This document shows, one piece after another, positions 18,714-26,769 of a stretch of DNA of 64,000 nucleotides. Under the pieces are notes generated by a model. The model worked only from the letters and a program-made list of their open reading frames with translations. It searched no databases and was not told where the DNA came from. Both the position numbers and the translations under genes were made by a program. The number at the start of each line of letters is the position of its first letter. The first letter of the stretch is position 1. The stretch is from Ktedonobacteria bacterium brp13 (GTDB lineage Bacteria > Chloroflexota > Ktedonobacteria > Ktedonobacterales > Ktedonobacteraceae), in contig AP024096.1 in assembly GCA_015099395.1 (NCBI GenBank), forward strand, positions 1,116,001 through 1,180,000. The letters run 5' to 3'.

Positions 18714-20099
18714 ATGGCAAAGCCGACAGTGCAGGGCAGGAACTCTCTTCCTGCGTCAAAATCGTCTCTCTGGTTGCGGAAGGCAGGTGCATCACTTGGA
18801 AGACCGGTGGCAGCAGTTATTCTTGCTTTGCTGATCGCTGGTGTTGTGATTGCATGTACGACTTCTGGTTCTTTCGGAGTCCGTATTTCTACTGCTTTAC
18901 AGACCTATTATTATCTGGTACAAGGTGCCTTTGGTAATGCCCAGAATATCTGTTATACTCTTGCTGATGTGACTCCACTGATCTTCGCAGGTCTTTCGGT
19001 GGCTATTGCTTTCCGTGCGGGGTTATTCAACATTGGAGCGGCCGGACAGCTCACGGTGGGAACGGTGGTGGCCGGTACTATCGGCCTTTATTGTTCTGCT
19101 CTGCCAGGGTTTATCCTGATTCCACTGATGATTATAGCTGCAGCTTTGTCTGGTGCTATCTGGGGTGCTATCGTTGGTTTCCTGAAGGCCTGGCGTGGTG
19201 CACACGAAGTCGTGACGACGATCATGCTCAACTGGACAGCATTCTATGTGGCTTCCTTCCTGATTGAGGGTCCCTTGCAGGCGAAGGGCCTTTCCGCGCA
19301 GTCTGCTCCAATGCCTGGCAATGCTCAGTTGCCGATGCTCAGCATTCTTTACAATCAGACGTTGGGAACATTCCTTCCGCAGATCAATAGTCCTCTGCAG
19401 TATACAGTTGATTTCGGTATTATTCTGGCGCTTATCACACTGGTCATCTACTGGTTTATTACAGCGCGTATGACTTTTGGCTATGAGTTGCGTGTGATTG
19501 GTGAGAACCCGCGTGCCGCGCAGTATGCGGGTATCCCGGTGAAGCGCAATCTGGTGCTGGCGATGGCCCTGGCTGGTGCTTTTGCTGGTCTGGCGGGCGC
19601 GATTCATCTGATGGGTCAGCCGCCGTATCAGTTGTTGAGTACGTTCTTCCGTACTGATAGTACTGGTTCAGATGCGATTGGTGTCGCATTGTTAGGTCGT
19701 ACAACATCGATTGGTGTGCTGCTGGCGGCGCTGCTCTTTGGTGGTCTGGCTAATGCTGGTGCGGCGATGCAGCTCTCAATTGGTATCCCTAGCGATATTA
19801 TCTATATTATTCAGGCGCTGGTGCTGTTCAGTATTGCGACTGAGTTCTTACCAGCCGTGCGCCGTGTGTTGCCGCGCTATCTTGGAGGAGCACGCAAACC
19901 TCTACCGGCGACCAATGCGTTAGTTCCTAACGTGATTGCGATTGAGACGTCGTTACCGGTTGATACCCACGCTGCGTCACAACCCCCCTTCCCGCCCGAA
20001 CGTACCTCGGCACCCCTGTCTGGTGCAGGTGATGCAGCACACAACATAAATACGGGGACGGGTGATACGTCAACGAGTCCGTGGAGTCAGGAGGAGTAA
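18714..20099 (+). CDS. ABC transporter permease, nucleoside/BMP type (YufP-like)
   Basis: 461 residues with about ten membrane segments and the family stretch FRAGLFNIGAAGQLTVG, then VVTTIMLNWTA and VIGENPRAAQYAGI. The start at 18714 (MAKPTVQGR) has GGAGGAG upstream; the frame is open 30 codons earlier but without a binding site. A low-complexity tail of ~60 residues after the last membrane helix (LVPNVIAIETSLPVD and on) is unusual for the family. Its stop codon overlaps the ribosome binding site of the next permease, so the two are translationally linked. Confidence 0.9.
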   Translation: MAKPTVQGRNSLPASKSSLWLRKAGASLGRPVAAVILALLIAGVVIACTTSGSFGVRISTALQTYYYLVQGAFGNAQNICYTLADVTPLIFAGLSVAIAFRAGLFNIGAAGQLTVGTVVAGTIGLYCSALPGFILIPLMIIAAALSGAIWGAIVGFLKAWRGAHEVVTTIMLNWTAFYVASFLIEGPLQAKGLSAQSAPMPGNAQLPMLSILYNQTLGTFLPQINSPLQYTVDFGIILALITLVIYWFITARMTFGYELRVIGENPRAAQYAGIPVKRNLVLAMALAGAFAGLAGAIHLMGQPPYQLLSTFFRTDSTGSDAIGVALLGRTTSIGVLLAALLFGGLANAGAAMQLSIGIPSDIIYIIQALVLFSIATEFLPAVRRVLPRYLGGARKPLPATNALVPNVIAIETSLPVDTHAASQPPFPPERTSAPLSGAGDAAHNINTGTGDTSTSPWSQEE

Positions 20100-20101
20100 T
20101 T

Positions 20102-21049
20102 GTGTTCTTTCAAGTACTTTGGCAGGTTCTAATTTCAAGCGACCTCTGGCAGGCCGCACTGCAATTTGGCGCTCTACTGCTCCTACCTGCGATTGGTGGT
20201 GTGATCTCTGAGCGTAGTGGTGTCGTCAATATCGCGATGGAAGGTATGATGCTAATTGGCGCATACGCTGGCGTGATGACGACGGTGGCAACGAATAACG
20301 TCTGGATTGGTGTCATAGGCGCGATTATTGCTGGCGGCTTGATGGCGCTCTTGCATGCCATTGTCTCCATCAATTTCAAGGCCAATCAGATCGTTAGCGG
20401 TATGGCTATCAATATTGGTGGTCTTGGTCTGACCAATTTCTTGTTGACGGTTCAGACACAGGGGAACGGTATTCAGGCATTGTCACAGGCGAATCGCTTG
20501 CCGGGTCTACAGTGGGCTCCTTTGTCGAATATCCCGTTCATCGGTCCAGTGCTTTTTCAACAGAACATTATCTTCTACGTGGCGCTGGTGGTCTTGATCG
20601 CGTTACAGTTTTTGCTTTTCCGTACCAATATTGGACTGCGTGTGCGTGCGGTTGGTGAGCATCCGTTGGCGGCTGATACGGCTGGTGTTAATGTACGGCT
20701 GGTACGCTATGTCTGTGTCGTAGGGAGTGGTCTGCTCTCGGGTCTGGCCGGTGCTTTCCTTTCGTTGGGTGTGGTTGGTTCTTTTAATGAGAACATGACT
20801 TCCGGCACGGGTTATATCGCGCTGGCGGCTATGATCTTTGGTAAGTATTCTCCCGTTGGTGCTGCTATCGCCTGCCTGATCTTTGGTCTGGGCGAGGCGT
20901 TGAGTCCGCGCTTACAAAGCACGGGTCTCTCCACGAATCTTCTGAGTGCTTTGCCCTATGTATTAACTCTAGTCGCGCTGGTGGGCCTGGTTGGACGGAC
21001 GACTCCTCCAGCTGCTGATGGCGTGCCGTACGAATCGGCGTCTGAATAG
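20102..21049 (+). CDS. ABC transporter permease, nucleoside/BMP type (YufQ-like)
   Basis: 315 residues and about eight to ten membrane segments. The family stretch SERSGVVNIAMEGMMLIGAY is at its N-terminal third, with RVRAVGEHPLAADTAGVNV later. I chose the GTG at 20102 because AGGAGGAG (20090-20097) lies just upstream; a GTG at 20081 in the same frame lies inside the preceding gene. It forms the second half of the membrane channel with the upstream permease. Confidence 0.9.
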   Translation: MFFQVLWQVLISSDLWQAALQFGALLLLPAIGGVISERSGVVNIAMEGMMLIGAYAGVMTTVATNNVWIGVIGAIIAGGLMALLHAIVSINFKANQIVSGMAINIGGLGLTNFLLTVQTQGNGIQALSQANRLPGLQWAPLSNIPFIGPVLFQQNIIFYVALVVLIALQFLLFRTNIGLRVRAVGEHPLAADTAGVNVRLVRYVCVVGSGLLSGLAGAFLSLGVVGSFNENMTSGTGYIALAAMIFGKYSPVGAAIACLIFGLGEALSPRLQSTGLSTNLLSALPYVLTLVALVGLVGRTTPPAADGVPYESASE

Positions 21050-21070
21050 GTTGAGGAGGAGTGAGGAACT

Positions 21071-22687
21071 ATGCAAGAGAGTACTGTTCTTACACAGAAG
21101 CAGGAGCCATCTTCCCTTTACTCGGTTGAGATGCGCGATATCTATAAGGCGTGGCCAGGTGTGACTGCTAGCGATCACGTGAACCTTGCGGTGCGTAAGG
21201 GTGAGATTCATGCGCTGGTTGGTGAGAATGGCGCTGGCAAATCAACCTTGATGAACATTCTGTATGGTCTGGTGACGCCAGATAGTGGTGAGATCCTCAT
21301 CAATGGGCGGGAAGTGCATATCAAGGGACCACGTGATGCGATCCGCCTGGGTATCGGTATGGTTCATCAGCATTTTATGCTCATCCCGCCGTTGACGGTC
21401 GCTGAGAATATTGTGTTGGGGAACGAGCCCGGTGGTCTGGCTTCAGCCTATAGGCGGCAGCATTCCCGCGATCAGATCGTAGAGTTGAGCAAGCGCTATG
21501 GTCTGCCGATCGATCCGGATATCAAGGTTGAGAAGCTATCTGTAGGTCAGCAGCAGCGTGTAGAGATCTTGAAGATGCTGTATCGCGGTGCTGATATCCT
21601 GGTTATGGATGAGCCGACCGGTGTACTCACACCACAGGAGACGGATGAGCTCTTTGGAGTGTTGCGCGGCCTGGTGCAGCAGGGTAAGACGATTATCTTT
21701 ATTACCCATAAATTGCGTGAAGTCCTATCGATTACCGATTCTATAACGGTCCTACGCCGGGGTAAGAATGTAGGTGAGTTGGTTACCAGGAATACCAATC
21801 AGCGTGAGATTGCACGTGCGATGGTTGGTCGTGATGTCCTGTTGCGTGTTGAGAAGACGCCGGCAAAGCCAGGAGCTGTGATTCTGAGTGTAGGGGGTCT
21901 GTGTGCGCGCTCTGATCGAGATTTAGAGATCTTGCATGGAGTGAGCTTTGAGGTGCGCGCTGGCGAGATCCTTGGTATCGCGGGCGTTGAAGGCAATGGT
22001 CAGACGGAGTTGATAGAAGTTCTGACGGGCATGCGTCATGCGACCGCCGGCAAGGTATCCATTACTCCGTTGGCGGATGGTAAAGAGCGTAAGGGCGGCA
22101 AGGCTGGTATAAAACACGATGTGACAGATATGAATGCTCGTGATATACGCGTCTATGGTCTGGCCCATATTCCAGAGGATCGTCGTGGCAGCGGCCTGGT
22201 GATGAACGAGTCGATCGAGGACAATTCGATTCTGGGTCGCCAACGTTGGTCGGAGTTTTCCTGGCGTGGTCTGGTGCTCTCGCTGAAGCATGTAACCAGC
22301 TGGGCGAAAAAGCTGGTCACCGATTTTGACGTGCGTACCTCTTCGGCTGCTGCGCCTATGCGGACACTTTCGGGAGGTAATCAGCAGAAGGTGATTATTG
22401 CACGTGAGCTGGGGTCTGATCCGATTGTCCTGGTCGCGGCACAGCCTACACGTGGTGTGGATATCGGTGCGATTGAGTTTATCCATCGCCAACTTATTGC
22501 GCAGCGCGATGCTGGCAAGGCTGTCTTACTTGTGTCAGCTGAGTTAGATGAGATTCGTTCTCTCTCTGATCGTGTGGCTGTGATGTATGAAGGTGAGATT
22601 GTTGATATTGTTGCGCCGGATATTCCAGATGAAGAGCTTGGCGTTCTGATGACTGGTGGTCATAAAGAGTTTGAAGCGGGGGTATAG
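21071..22687 (+). CDS. ABC transporter ATPase, two nucleotide-binding domains (YufO-like)
   Basis: 538 residues. NBD1 has Walker A GENGAGKST, signature LSVGQQQRVEI and Walker B DILVMDEPTGVL. NBD2 has a degenerate Walker A (GVEGNGQTE), signature LSGGNQQKVIIARE and Walker B VLVAAQPTRGVD. A modified second site is normal for the sugar/nucleoside importer ATPases (RbsA, MglA, YufO). It energises uptake with the two permeases and lipoprotein upstream. GAGGAGGAGTGAGG precedes the ATG. A strong terminator closes the operon. Confidence 0.93.
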   Translation: MQESTVLTQKQEPSSLYSVEMRDIYKAWPGVTASDHVNLAVRKGEIHALVGENGAGKSTLMNILYGLVTPDSGEILINGREVHIKGPRDAIRLGIGMVHQHFMLIPPLTVAENIVLGNEPGGLASAYRRQHSRDQIVELSKRYGLPIDPDIKVEKLSVGQQQRVEILKMLYRGADILVMDEPTGVLTPQETDELFGVLRGLVQQGKTIIFITHKLREVLSITDSITVLRRGKNVGELVTRNTNQREIARAMVGRDVLLRVEKTPAKPGAVILSVGGLCARSDRDLEILHGVSFEVRAGEILGIAGVEGNGQTELIEVLTGMRHATAGKVSITPLADGKERKGGKAGIKHDVTDMNARDIRVYGLAHIPEDRRGSGLVMNESIEDNSILGRQRWSEFSWRGLVLSLKHVTSWAKKLVTDFDVRTSSAAAPMRTLSGGNQQKVIIARELGSDPIVLVAAQPTRGVDIGAIEFIHRQLIAQRDAGKAVLLVSAELDEIRSLSDRVAVMYEGEIVDIVAPDIPDEELGVLMTGGHKEFEAGV

Positions 22688-22736
22688 AGAATCCTGTCAC
22701 GTGATTCTCGTTTCTGTAACCAGATAACGCGCAGCG

Positions 22737-22796
22737 AAAATGATCCGTTCATACGCTTTTGCATTGTAGCAAAGAACTATGAACGGATCATTTTTT
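22737..22796 (+). terminator. Terminator of the BMP operon
   Basis: Perfect 17-bp stem (core TGATCCGTTCATA / TATGAACGGATCA) with a 24-nt loop, ending in a run of T residues. Confidence 0.85.
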
Positions 22797-23437
22797 GCTG
22801 AGCTCAACTATTATAGTGTGTATTATCCCTTTGCGTATGTCATTGTGGGGGTTGATTTTTATCCCTTACGTTTCCATCGTTTGCAAGATAAGATGTATCT
22901 ATTTATCGACACTAATACAGAGCAATGGGGTGTTTTTCACAGGCTTTTTACATTATATATTGTAATTTCTTTAGCTCTCCCGTTTCCAACGTCTTCATTT
23001 TTTAGCTTACCGATACACGTGCCTTAAAGCAAGTTATGAAGAGGCTTGATACCCCCTGACAGCATAGTTATCTGTAGCGCAACGTCTGGTGTTCAAATGT
23101 CTACCTGACGAAGAATATTCGAGCATACGCATTTTTGATCTCACTTTGCGGGTAGCGAAATGACTATGTAGTAAGATATTTTACTGACTTTAGAAAGTAT
23201 AGTAAACGGAGATAATAGAATAGGAGACAGTGTGAATATCCCTATATATCATACGCTATTTATATACATATAAAACTCTACAGTAAACTACTATTAGACG
23301 AGAAAATAAAATAGTCTAAAATGAAGAGCTTGACTGAGAATCGTTTTTCGAGTAAAACTAAGGCACATGGTAACCAATGGTTGCCAGTAGTTCACGAAAA
23401 AAACTTTCGTCGATTGCAAAAAGGAGAAGGACTTACA
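22797..23437. other. AT-rich region upstream of the Gly/Cys-rich peptide gene
   Basis: About 640 nt with no convincing gene. The segment 23160-23310 is very AT-rich and likely holds the promoter. An in-frame ATG at 23321 would add 39 residues to the peptide gene, but it has no ribosome binding site. Confidence 0.45.
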
Positions 23438-23797
23438 ATGATAAGTAAAGACTGGGAACTTACAGCATCTGATCTTAGCGTACTGGCAGAAGACAAACCT
23501 ATGCAGGAGAAGATGACCGAAGTCATGAACCTGAGTGAAGATGAAATGGCTTTGATCACTGGTGGTTGGGGTGGTTTCGGTGGTTGCGGTTGCGGTGGTG
23601 GTTACGGTACCAGTATCGCTATCATTATCAGTACTGGTTACGGTGGTTTCGGTGGTTACGGTGGTTACGGTGGTTACGGTGGTTTTGGTGGTTGCGGTGG
23701 TTGCGGTGGTTGCGGTGGTTGCGGTGGTGGTAACTGCGGTGGTGGTCGCAATCGTGGTCGCGGACGTGGTCGTGGTCATGGTCACGGTCGCCGCTAG
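23438..23797 (+). CDS. Gly/Cys-rich RiPP-type precursor peptide with double-glycine leader (candidate TOMM substrate)
   Basis: 119 residues, starting MISKDWELTASDLSVL at an ATG with AAAGGAGAAGG upstream. Residues 1-43 are acidic and helical and end MNLSEDEMALITGG, a double-glycine leader of the kind removed by peptidase-containing ABC exporters. The 76-residue core is mostly Gly with 7 Cys, in GGCGCGGG and four successive GGC units followed by GGGNC, plus GYGG/GFGG repeats, and ends in a basic Arg/Gly/His tail (RGRGRGRGHGHGRR). Microcin B17 and heterocycloanthracin-type precursors are known for such GGC cores, in which Cys become thiazoles. No exporter or modifying enzyme is adjacent; the TOMM enzymes lie 10.5 kb downstream on the other strand. 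A plain Gly-rich structural protein remains possible. Confidence 0.7.
   Translation: MISKDWELTASDLSVLAEDKPMQEKMTEVMNLSEDEMALITGGWGGFGGCGCGGGYGTSIAIIISTGYGGFGGYGGYGGYGGFGGCGGCGGCGGCGGGNCGGGRNRGRGRGRGHGHGRR
23566..23755 (+). repeat. Tandem GGT-based coding repeats
   Basis: Nearly all codons here are GGT separated by TGC, TAC or TTC, forming 9-bp units such as GGTTACGGT and GGTTGCGGT. Uniform use of GGT for Gly suggests expansion by slippage or recombination within the precursor core. Confidence 0.8.
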
Positions 23798-23848
23798 GAT
23801 CAGTAGATCCCGTTACTCTTATTCTACCGAGTACTCTCAATGATAGGT

Positions 23849-23909
23849 GGGGCGGTCAGCTCAGATCCAGGTTGCTCTTCATGAGCAATCATGGCTGGCT
23901 GACCGCCCC
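23849..23909 (+). terminator. Terminator of the precursor gene
   Basis: 12-bp stem GGGGCGGTCAGC / GCTGACCGCCCC enclosing a second hairpin (TTGCTC / GAGCAA), followed by CTTTGCT. It lies 52 nt after the stop. Confidence 0.75.
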
Positions 23910-23943
23910 TTTGCTATCTCTCATAATGGTTGATAGTAAAACG

Positions 23944-24034
23944 CAAGGTACGTACTAGATTCATGTAAGGCACAATCTTTGCTGGATCTAGTACGTACCT
24001 TGTGTCTTTGTTTGTTAATGTGTCTTTGTTTGTT
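23944..24034. repeat. 17-bp inverted repeat plus tandem 16-bp repeats
   Basis: CAAGGTACGTACTAGAT (23944-23960) and its exact complement (23986-24002) enclose 25 nt. Directly after, TGTGTCTTTGTTTGTT occurs twice with an 18-bp period (24001 and 24019). This could be a second terminator, an operator for the next gene, or a mobile-element footprint. Confidence 0.5.
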
Positions 24035-24138
24035 GATATGCGATTGTCTGCCGATTATGCATAGAGAGGAAAACCCCAGATGTAAATATCGGGTAGTTGC
24101 TACCAAAATATTCAATCCTTTCGATGGAGGAAGAGTAT

Positions 24139-24888
24139 ATGGATAATATTACTGCGGCAAAGGCAATCGTGAATGAACAATTCCCTACGTGCGATGCGGC
24201 TTTTCTTGTGGGAAGCACTGTACGTACCGAGGCAACTCCTACGTCAGATCTCGATATTGTTATTATATCGAGAAATGCGACATCACCATATGAAGAATCG
24301 TTTACTGCCTATGGTTGGCCGGTAGATATCATCTTTCACACTGAATCCTCATTGTACAAGTTTTTAAAGTTTGATATCATACGCCGTCGTCCTGTGCTGG
24401 CGTATATGATTAATGAAGGTATTGTTCTTAAAGATAGCGATGGGTTTGCCCAAACGGTGAAGGAGAGTGCGACCGAAGCGTTTGCTGCCGGGCCCGCACC
24501 GCTTTCCGAACATGAGATGACCCATATGCGCTGTGAGCTTACCAAGTTGTATGACGATTTTGTCTCCTCTCCTAGTCGTGCAGAGCGTTTGATCCTTGGC
24601 CCGGGTCTGGCATATAATGCTATGAAACTTATGTTGAGCTTTAATCGTCAGTGGACGGGAGAAGGTAAGTGGGCGTATCGGGCTCTGTATGACTATAGTC
24701 CGGAGCTGGCTGATGAGTTTTTACAAGCGATCGAGACATTTTATCGCCAAGATGATAATGCGTTACTGGCGGCCTTTGCGCTGCGTATTCTGAATGCAGC
24801 AGGTGGACGCTTCAGTGAAAGTATTGTGCGTGGTAAGAAACCTTTGCTCTCTCAAGATCCGGCAGAAACACTCGATATAGTTGATTAG
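24139..24888 (+). CDS. Nucleotidyltransferase-domain protein
   Basis: 249 residues. The N-terminal part carries the Pol-beta-type nucleotidyltransferase motif GSTVRTEATPTSDLDIVI (GS...DxD, the metal-binding Asp pair) with a third acidic position in WPVDIIFH. The C-terminal half is helical. It resembles stand-alone NT-domain proteins, some of which modify antibiotics or are antitoxin-like (MNT); there is no HEPN partner next to it. The ATG at 24139 is preferred over 24097 because GGAGGAAG lies before it. Substrate unknown. Confidence 0.7.
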   Translation: MDNITAAKAIVNEQFPTCDAAFLVGSTVRTEATPTSDLDIVIISRNATSPYEESFTAYGWPVDIIFHTESSLYKFLKFDIIRRRPVLAYMINEGIVLKDSDGFAQTVKESATEAFAAGPAPLSEHEMTHMRCELTKLYDDFVSSPSRAERLILGPGLAYNAMKLMLSFNRQWTGEGKWAYRALYDYSPELADEFLQAIETFYRQDDNALLAAFALRILNAAGGRFSESIVRGKKPLLSQDPAETLDIVD

Positions 24889-24927
24889 GCTCTGATTTTT
24901 GAACTTTCCTTTCTGACGTTCTTGCAT

Positions 24928-24966
24928 AAGGACCGGCGTTGTTTGTATGGTACGCCGGTCCTTTTT
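24928..24966. terminator. Terminator after the nucleotidyltransferase gene
   Basis: 12-bp perfect stem AAGGACCGGCGT / ACGCCGGTCCTT followed by TTT on the plus strand, with AAAGG symmetry that would also serve the minus strand. Confidence 0.85.
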
Positions 24967-25160
24967 CATGCTGGTTGTGTCACGGATTCTATGCGCAATA
25001 CGTGAACAAAACGTTGCTTATCTACGCAGGAGAGTGGCTCACCCGACACTGTGAGTTGCTCTCCTGCTTGCATTCTACGCATAGTAGCGCGGATATATAT
25101 GAACGGGTATTCCTGTTTATTTGCTGTTTCGGTTGAAGAAGCTATGTTATTGTGTGACAA
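24966..25160 (-). CDS. Possible small TusA/SirA-like protein lacking the active-site Cys
   Basis: 64 residues from a TTG at 25160. The segment IRATMRRMQAGEQLTV recalls the second half of TusA-type sulfur carriers (pattern R.T.RNMQPGE.L.I), followed by a strand-like RFVHVLRIESV. The Cys-Pro motif that carries sulfur in TusA is not seen; the matching place reads EYPFIYI. There is no good ribosome binding site and the frame ends at the neighbour's terminator. It could be a decayed tusA-like gene or chance. Confidence 0.3.
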   Translation of the reverse strand: MSHNNIASSTETANKQEYPFIYIRATMRRMQAGEQLTVSGEPLSCVDKQRFVHVLRIESVTQPA

Positions 25161-25682
25161 AAACAGGGATGATTTCGTGTAAGTTATGTGTTCAATAATA
25201 TGAGGGGTTGATTTGAATAGTGTTATTGGGTTGCCAGGCTATTCAAATAGAGGATGTAGAGTAATCGGTATGATGCTGGAGTGCATTAGCGATTTTTGCA
25301 GATATACAGGCATTCAATAAGATGACGGTGTGAGTTGTTTTTGTCTACGTCGAGCTGAAATGGTACAAATGTCATGCAACGCCCTATTCTGCTTGACAGG
25401 CATTGAGCTTAAATTGTATAACAATTCTAACAAATGATTGCCTATGAGTGTATCTATTGTGCATTACTTTGTAATGGCGCTAGATAGCAGTTCCCCTCTT
25501 GCGAAACTCCAGTCATTGGCGAATGGACGATAACACGAACGGGGTTGGGTGTTGGAGGAAGAGGTATCGCTTCATTGCGCAAAGCAGCGCTTTTTCTATT
25601 TTATACCTCTCTATGATTATGTGCTGAGATGACAATCAGAGGGCTGCTTTTTATTTGCTCCAGTTGCAACGAAGGCAAGTAC
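25161..25682. other. Intergenic region without recognised content
   Basis: About 520 nt of mixed composition before repeat copy 3. I see no gene, RNA or clear promoter. Confidence 0.4.
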
Positions 25683-25757
25683 AAAGATCTTATTCCGAAA
25701 ACCAACGCGACTGGCGTCGCTAGTGCCCGCACACGCAAGTTTTCGGATAAGCAGTAA
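25683..25757 (+). repeat. 75-bp structured dispersed repeat, copy 3
   Basis: Same element as copies 1, 2 and 4, starting AAAGATCTTATTCCG and ending AGCAGTAA, with the CCGAAAAC / GTTTTCGG outer stem. It points toward the amidotransferase gene, 56 nt before its ATG. Confidence 0.85.
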
Positions 25758-25813
25758 GTATGTGCTACGGTATCTGATTGGAGAGGCTTGCTTGAAATAA
25801 GGAGTGTTTGCTT

Positions 25814-26587
25814 ATGCGTCCGTTAGTTGGTATTCCCTGTCGTGCTGGTGTTCGTGGTCAGGAAAAAAGGCCTGTATACCATGGTAATCAAGCTTATGTT
25901 CATGCGGTAGAAAATGCAGGTGGCGTCCCTATTCTGATCCCATTTATGGAAGATCCCGCCAGTCTGCATGCGCTATTGCCTCGTCTGGATGGTATTTTAC
26001 TACCCGGTGGCATCGATGTACATCCGTATCGTTATAATGCAGAGGTTCATGAAGCGGTCCACGAGGTTGATCCGCAGTTGGATGAGTTAGAGTTGACCTT
26101 AGCGGATTGGGCATGGCAGAATGATGTTCCTGTGCTGGGTATCTGTCGTGGTATGCAGTTGCTGAATGTCTCACGTGGTGGCACTCTGTATCAAGATCTA
26201 CCATCGCAGTATGCCAGTGATATCGCCCATTCCAATTGGGAGCAGTCACGTGGTGCACTCGTCCATGAAATTAATGTGATCCCTGAGAGCCGTATGCATC
26301 AGATTCTCGGCGAGGCGGCAATTGCAGTCAACAGTCTGCACCACCAGTCGGTGAACGATCTCGGTGAAGGTCTGGTGGTAAGTGGTACTGCGCCCGATGG
26401 TGTCATTGAACTGATCGAGTCGCCTGAGCGTAGCTTTGTGCTTGCCGTGCAGTGTCATCCAGAGGAGATGTATCGAGAGTACCCCATCTGGAGTCGCCTC
26501 TTTATTGCCTTTGTAAATGCGTGTGTAGAACGTATGAGTAATCAGCTTGCGACCATTGAAGTAATGCTGCCTAGCAAGGCCTCATAA
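25814..26587 (+). CDS. Class I glutamine amidotransferase-like hydrolase (peptidase C26, PuuD-type)
   Basis: 257 residues. Catalytic Cys111 is in LGICRGMQLLN and H215/E217 in the QCHPEE motif, with LLPGGIDVHPYRY upstream as in gamma-glutamyl-gamma-aminobutyrate hydrolases. NSLHHQSV is also a C26 hallmark. The likely role is hydrolysis of gamma-glutamyl amides in polyamine or amine breakdown; no polyamine genes are next to it. The start is the ATG at 25814, with AAGGAG 10-15 nt upstream; TTG at 25808 is less likely. Confidence 0.88.
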   Translation: MRPLVGIPCRAGVRGQEKRPVYHGNQAYVHAVENAGGVPILIPFMEDPASLHALLPRLDGILLPGGIDVHPYRYNAEVHEAVHEVDPQLDELELTLADWAWQNDVPVLGICRGMQLLNVSRGGTLYQDLPSQYASDIAHSNWEQSRGALVHEINVIPESRMHQILGEAAIAVNSLHHQSVNDLGEGLVVSGTAPDGVIELIESPERSFVLAVQCHPEEMYREYPIWSRLFIAFVNACVERMSNQLATIEVMLPSKAS

Positions 26588-26712
26588 AGTAGCGAGCATA
26601 CACTAAAAAAAAGAGACAAAGCAGAAATCGCGGTCTGTTATTCCATTCTATTCTATAAATGTATGAGAGAAGAGCAATCAATGTGTGTAATCTCGTAATG
26701 TAAAGAATCTAA

Positions 26713-26755
26713 AGAAGAGAGAGCAATCAGGTTATTCTTGATTGCTCTCTCTTCT
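26713..26755. terminator. 17-bp hairpin between convergent genes
   Basis: Perfect inverted repeat, AGAAGAGAGAGCAATCA pairing with TGATTGCTCTCTCTTCT around a 9-nt loop, followed by TGTTT. It sits between the amidotransferase and yitJ stops and probably serves both. Confidence 0.75.
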
Positions 26756-26769
26756 TGTTTATCAGGGTG

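Noticed and set aside
23321..23437. 39-residue N-terminal extension of the Gly/Cys-rich peptide
   Set aside because: No ribosome site at 23321, while AAAGGAGAAGG lies right before the ATG at 23438.
23566..23755. CRISPR-like or satellite DNA in the GGT repeats
   Set aside because: The units are 9 bp with no spacers and lie inside an open frame with a leader and terminator.
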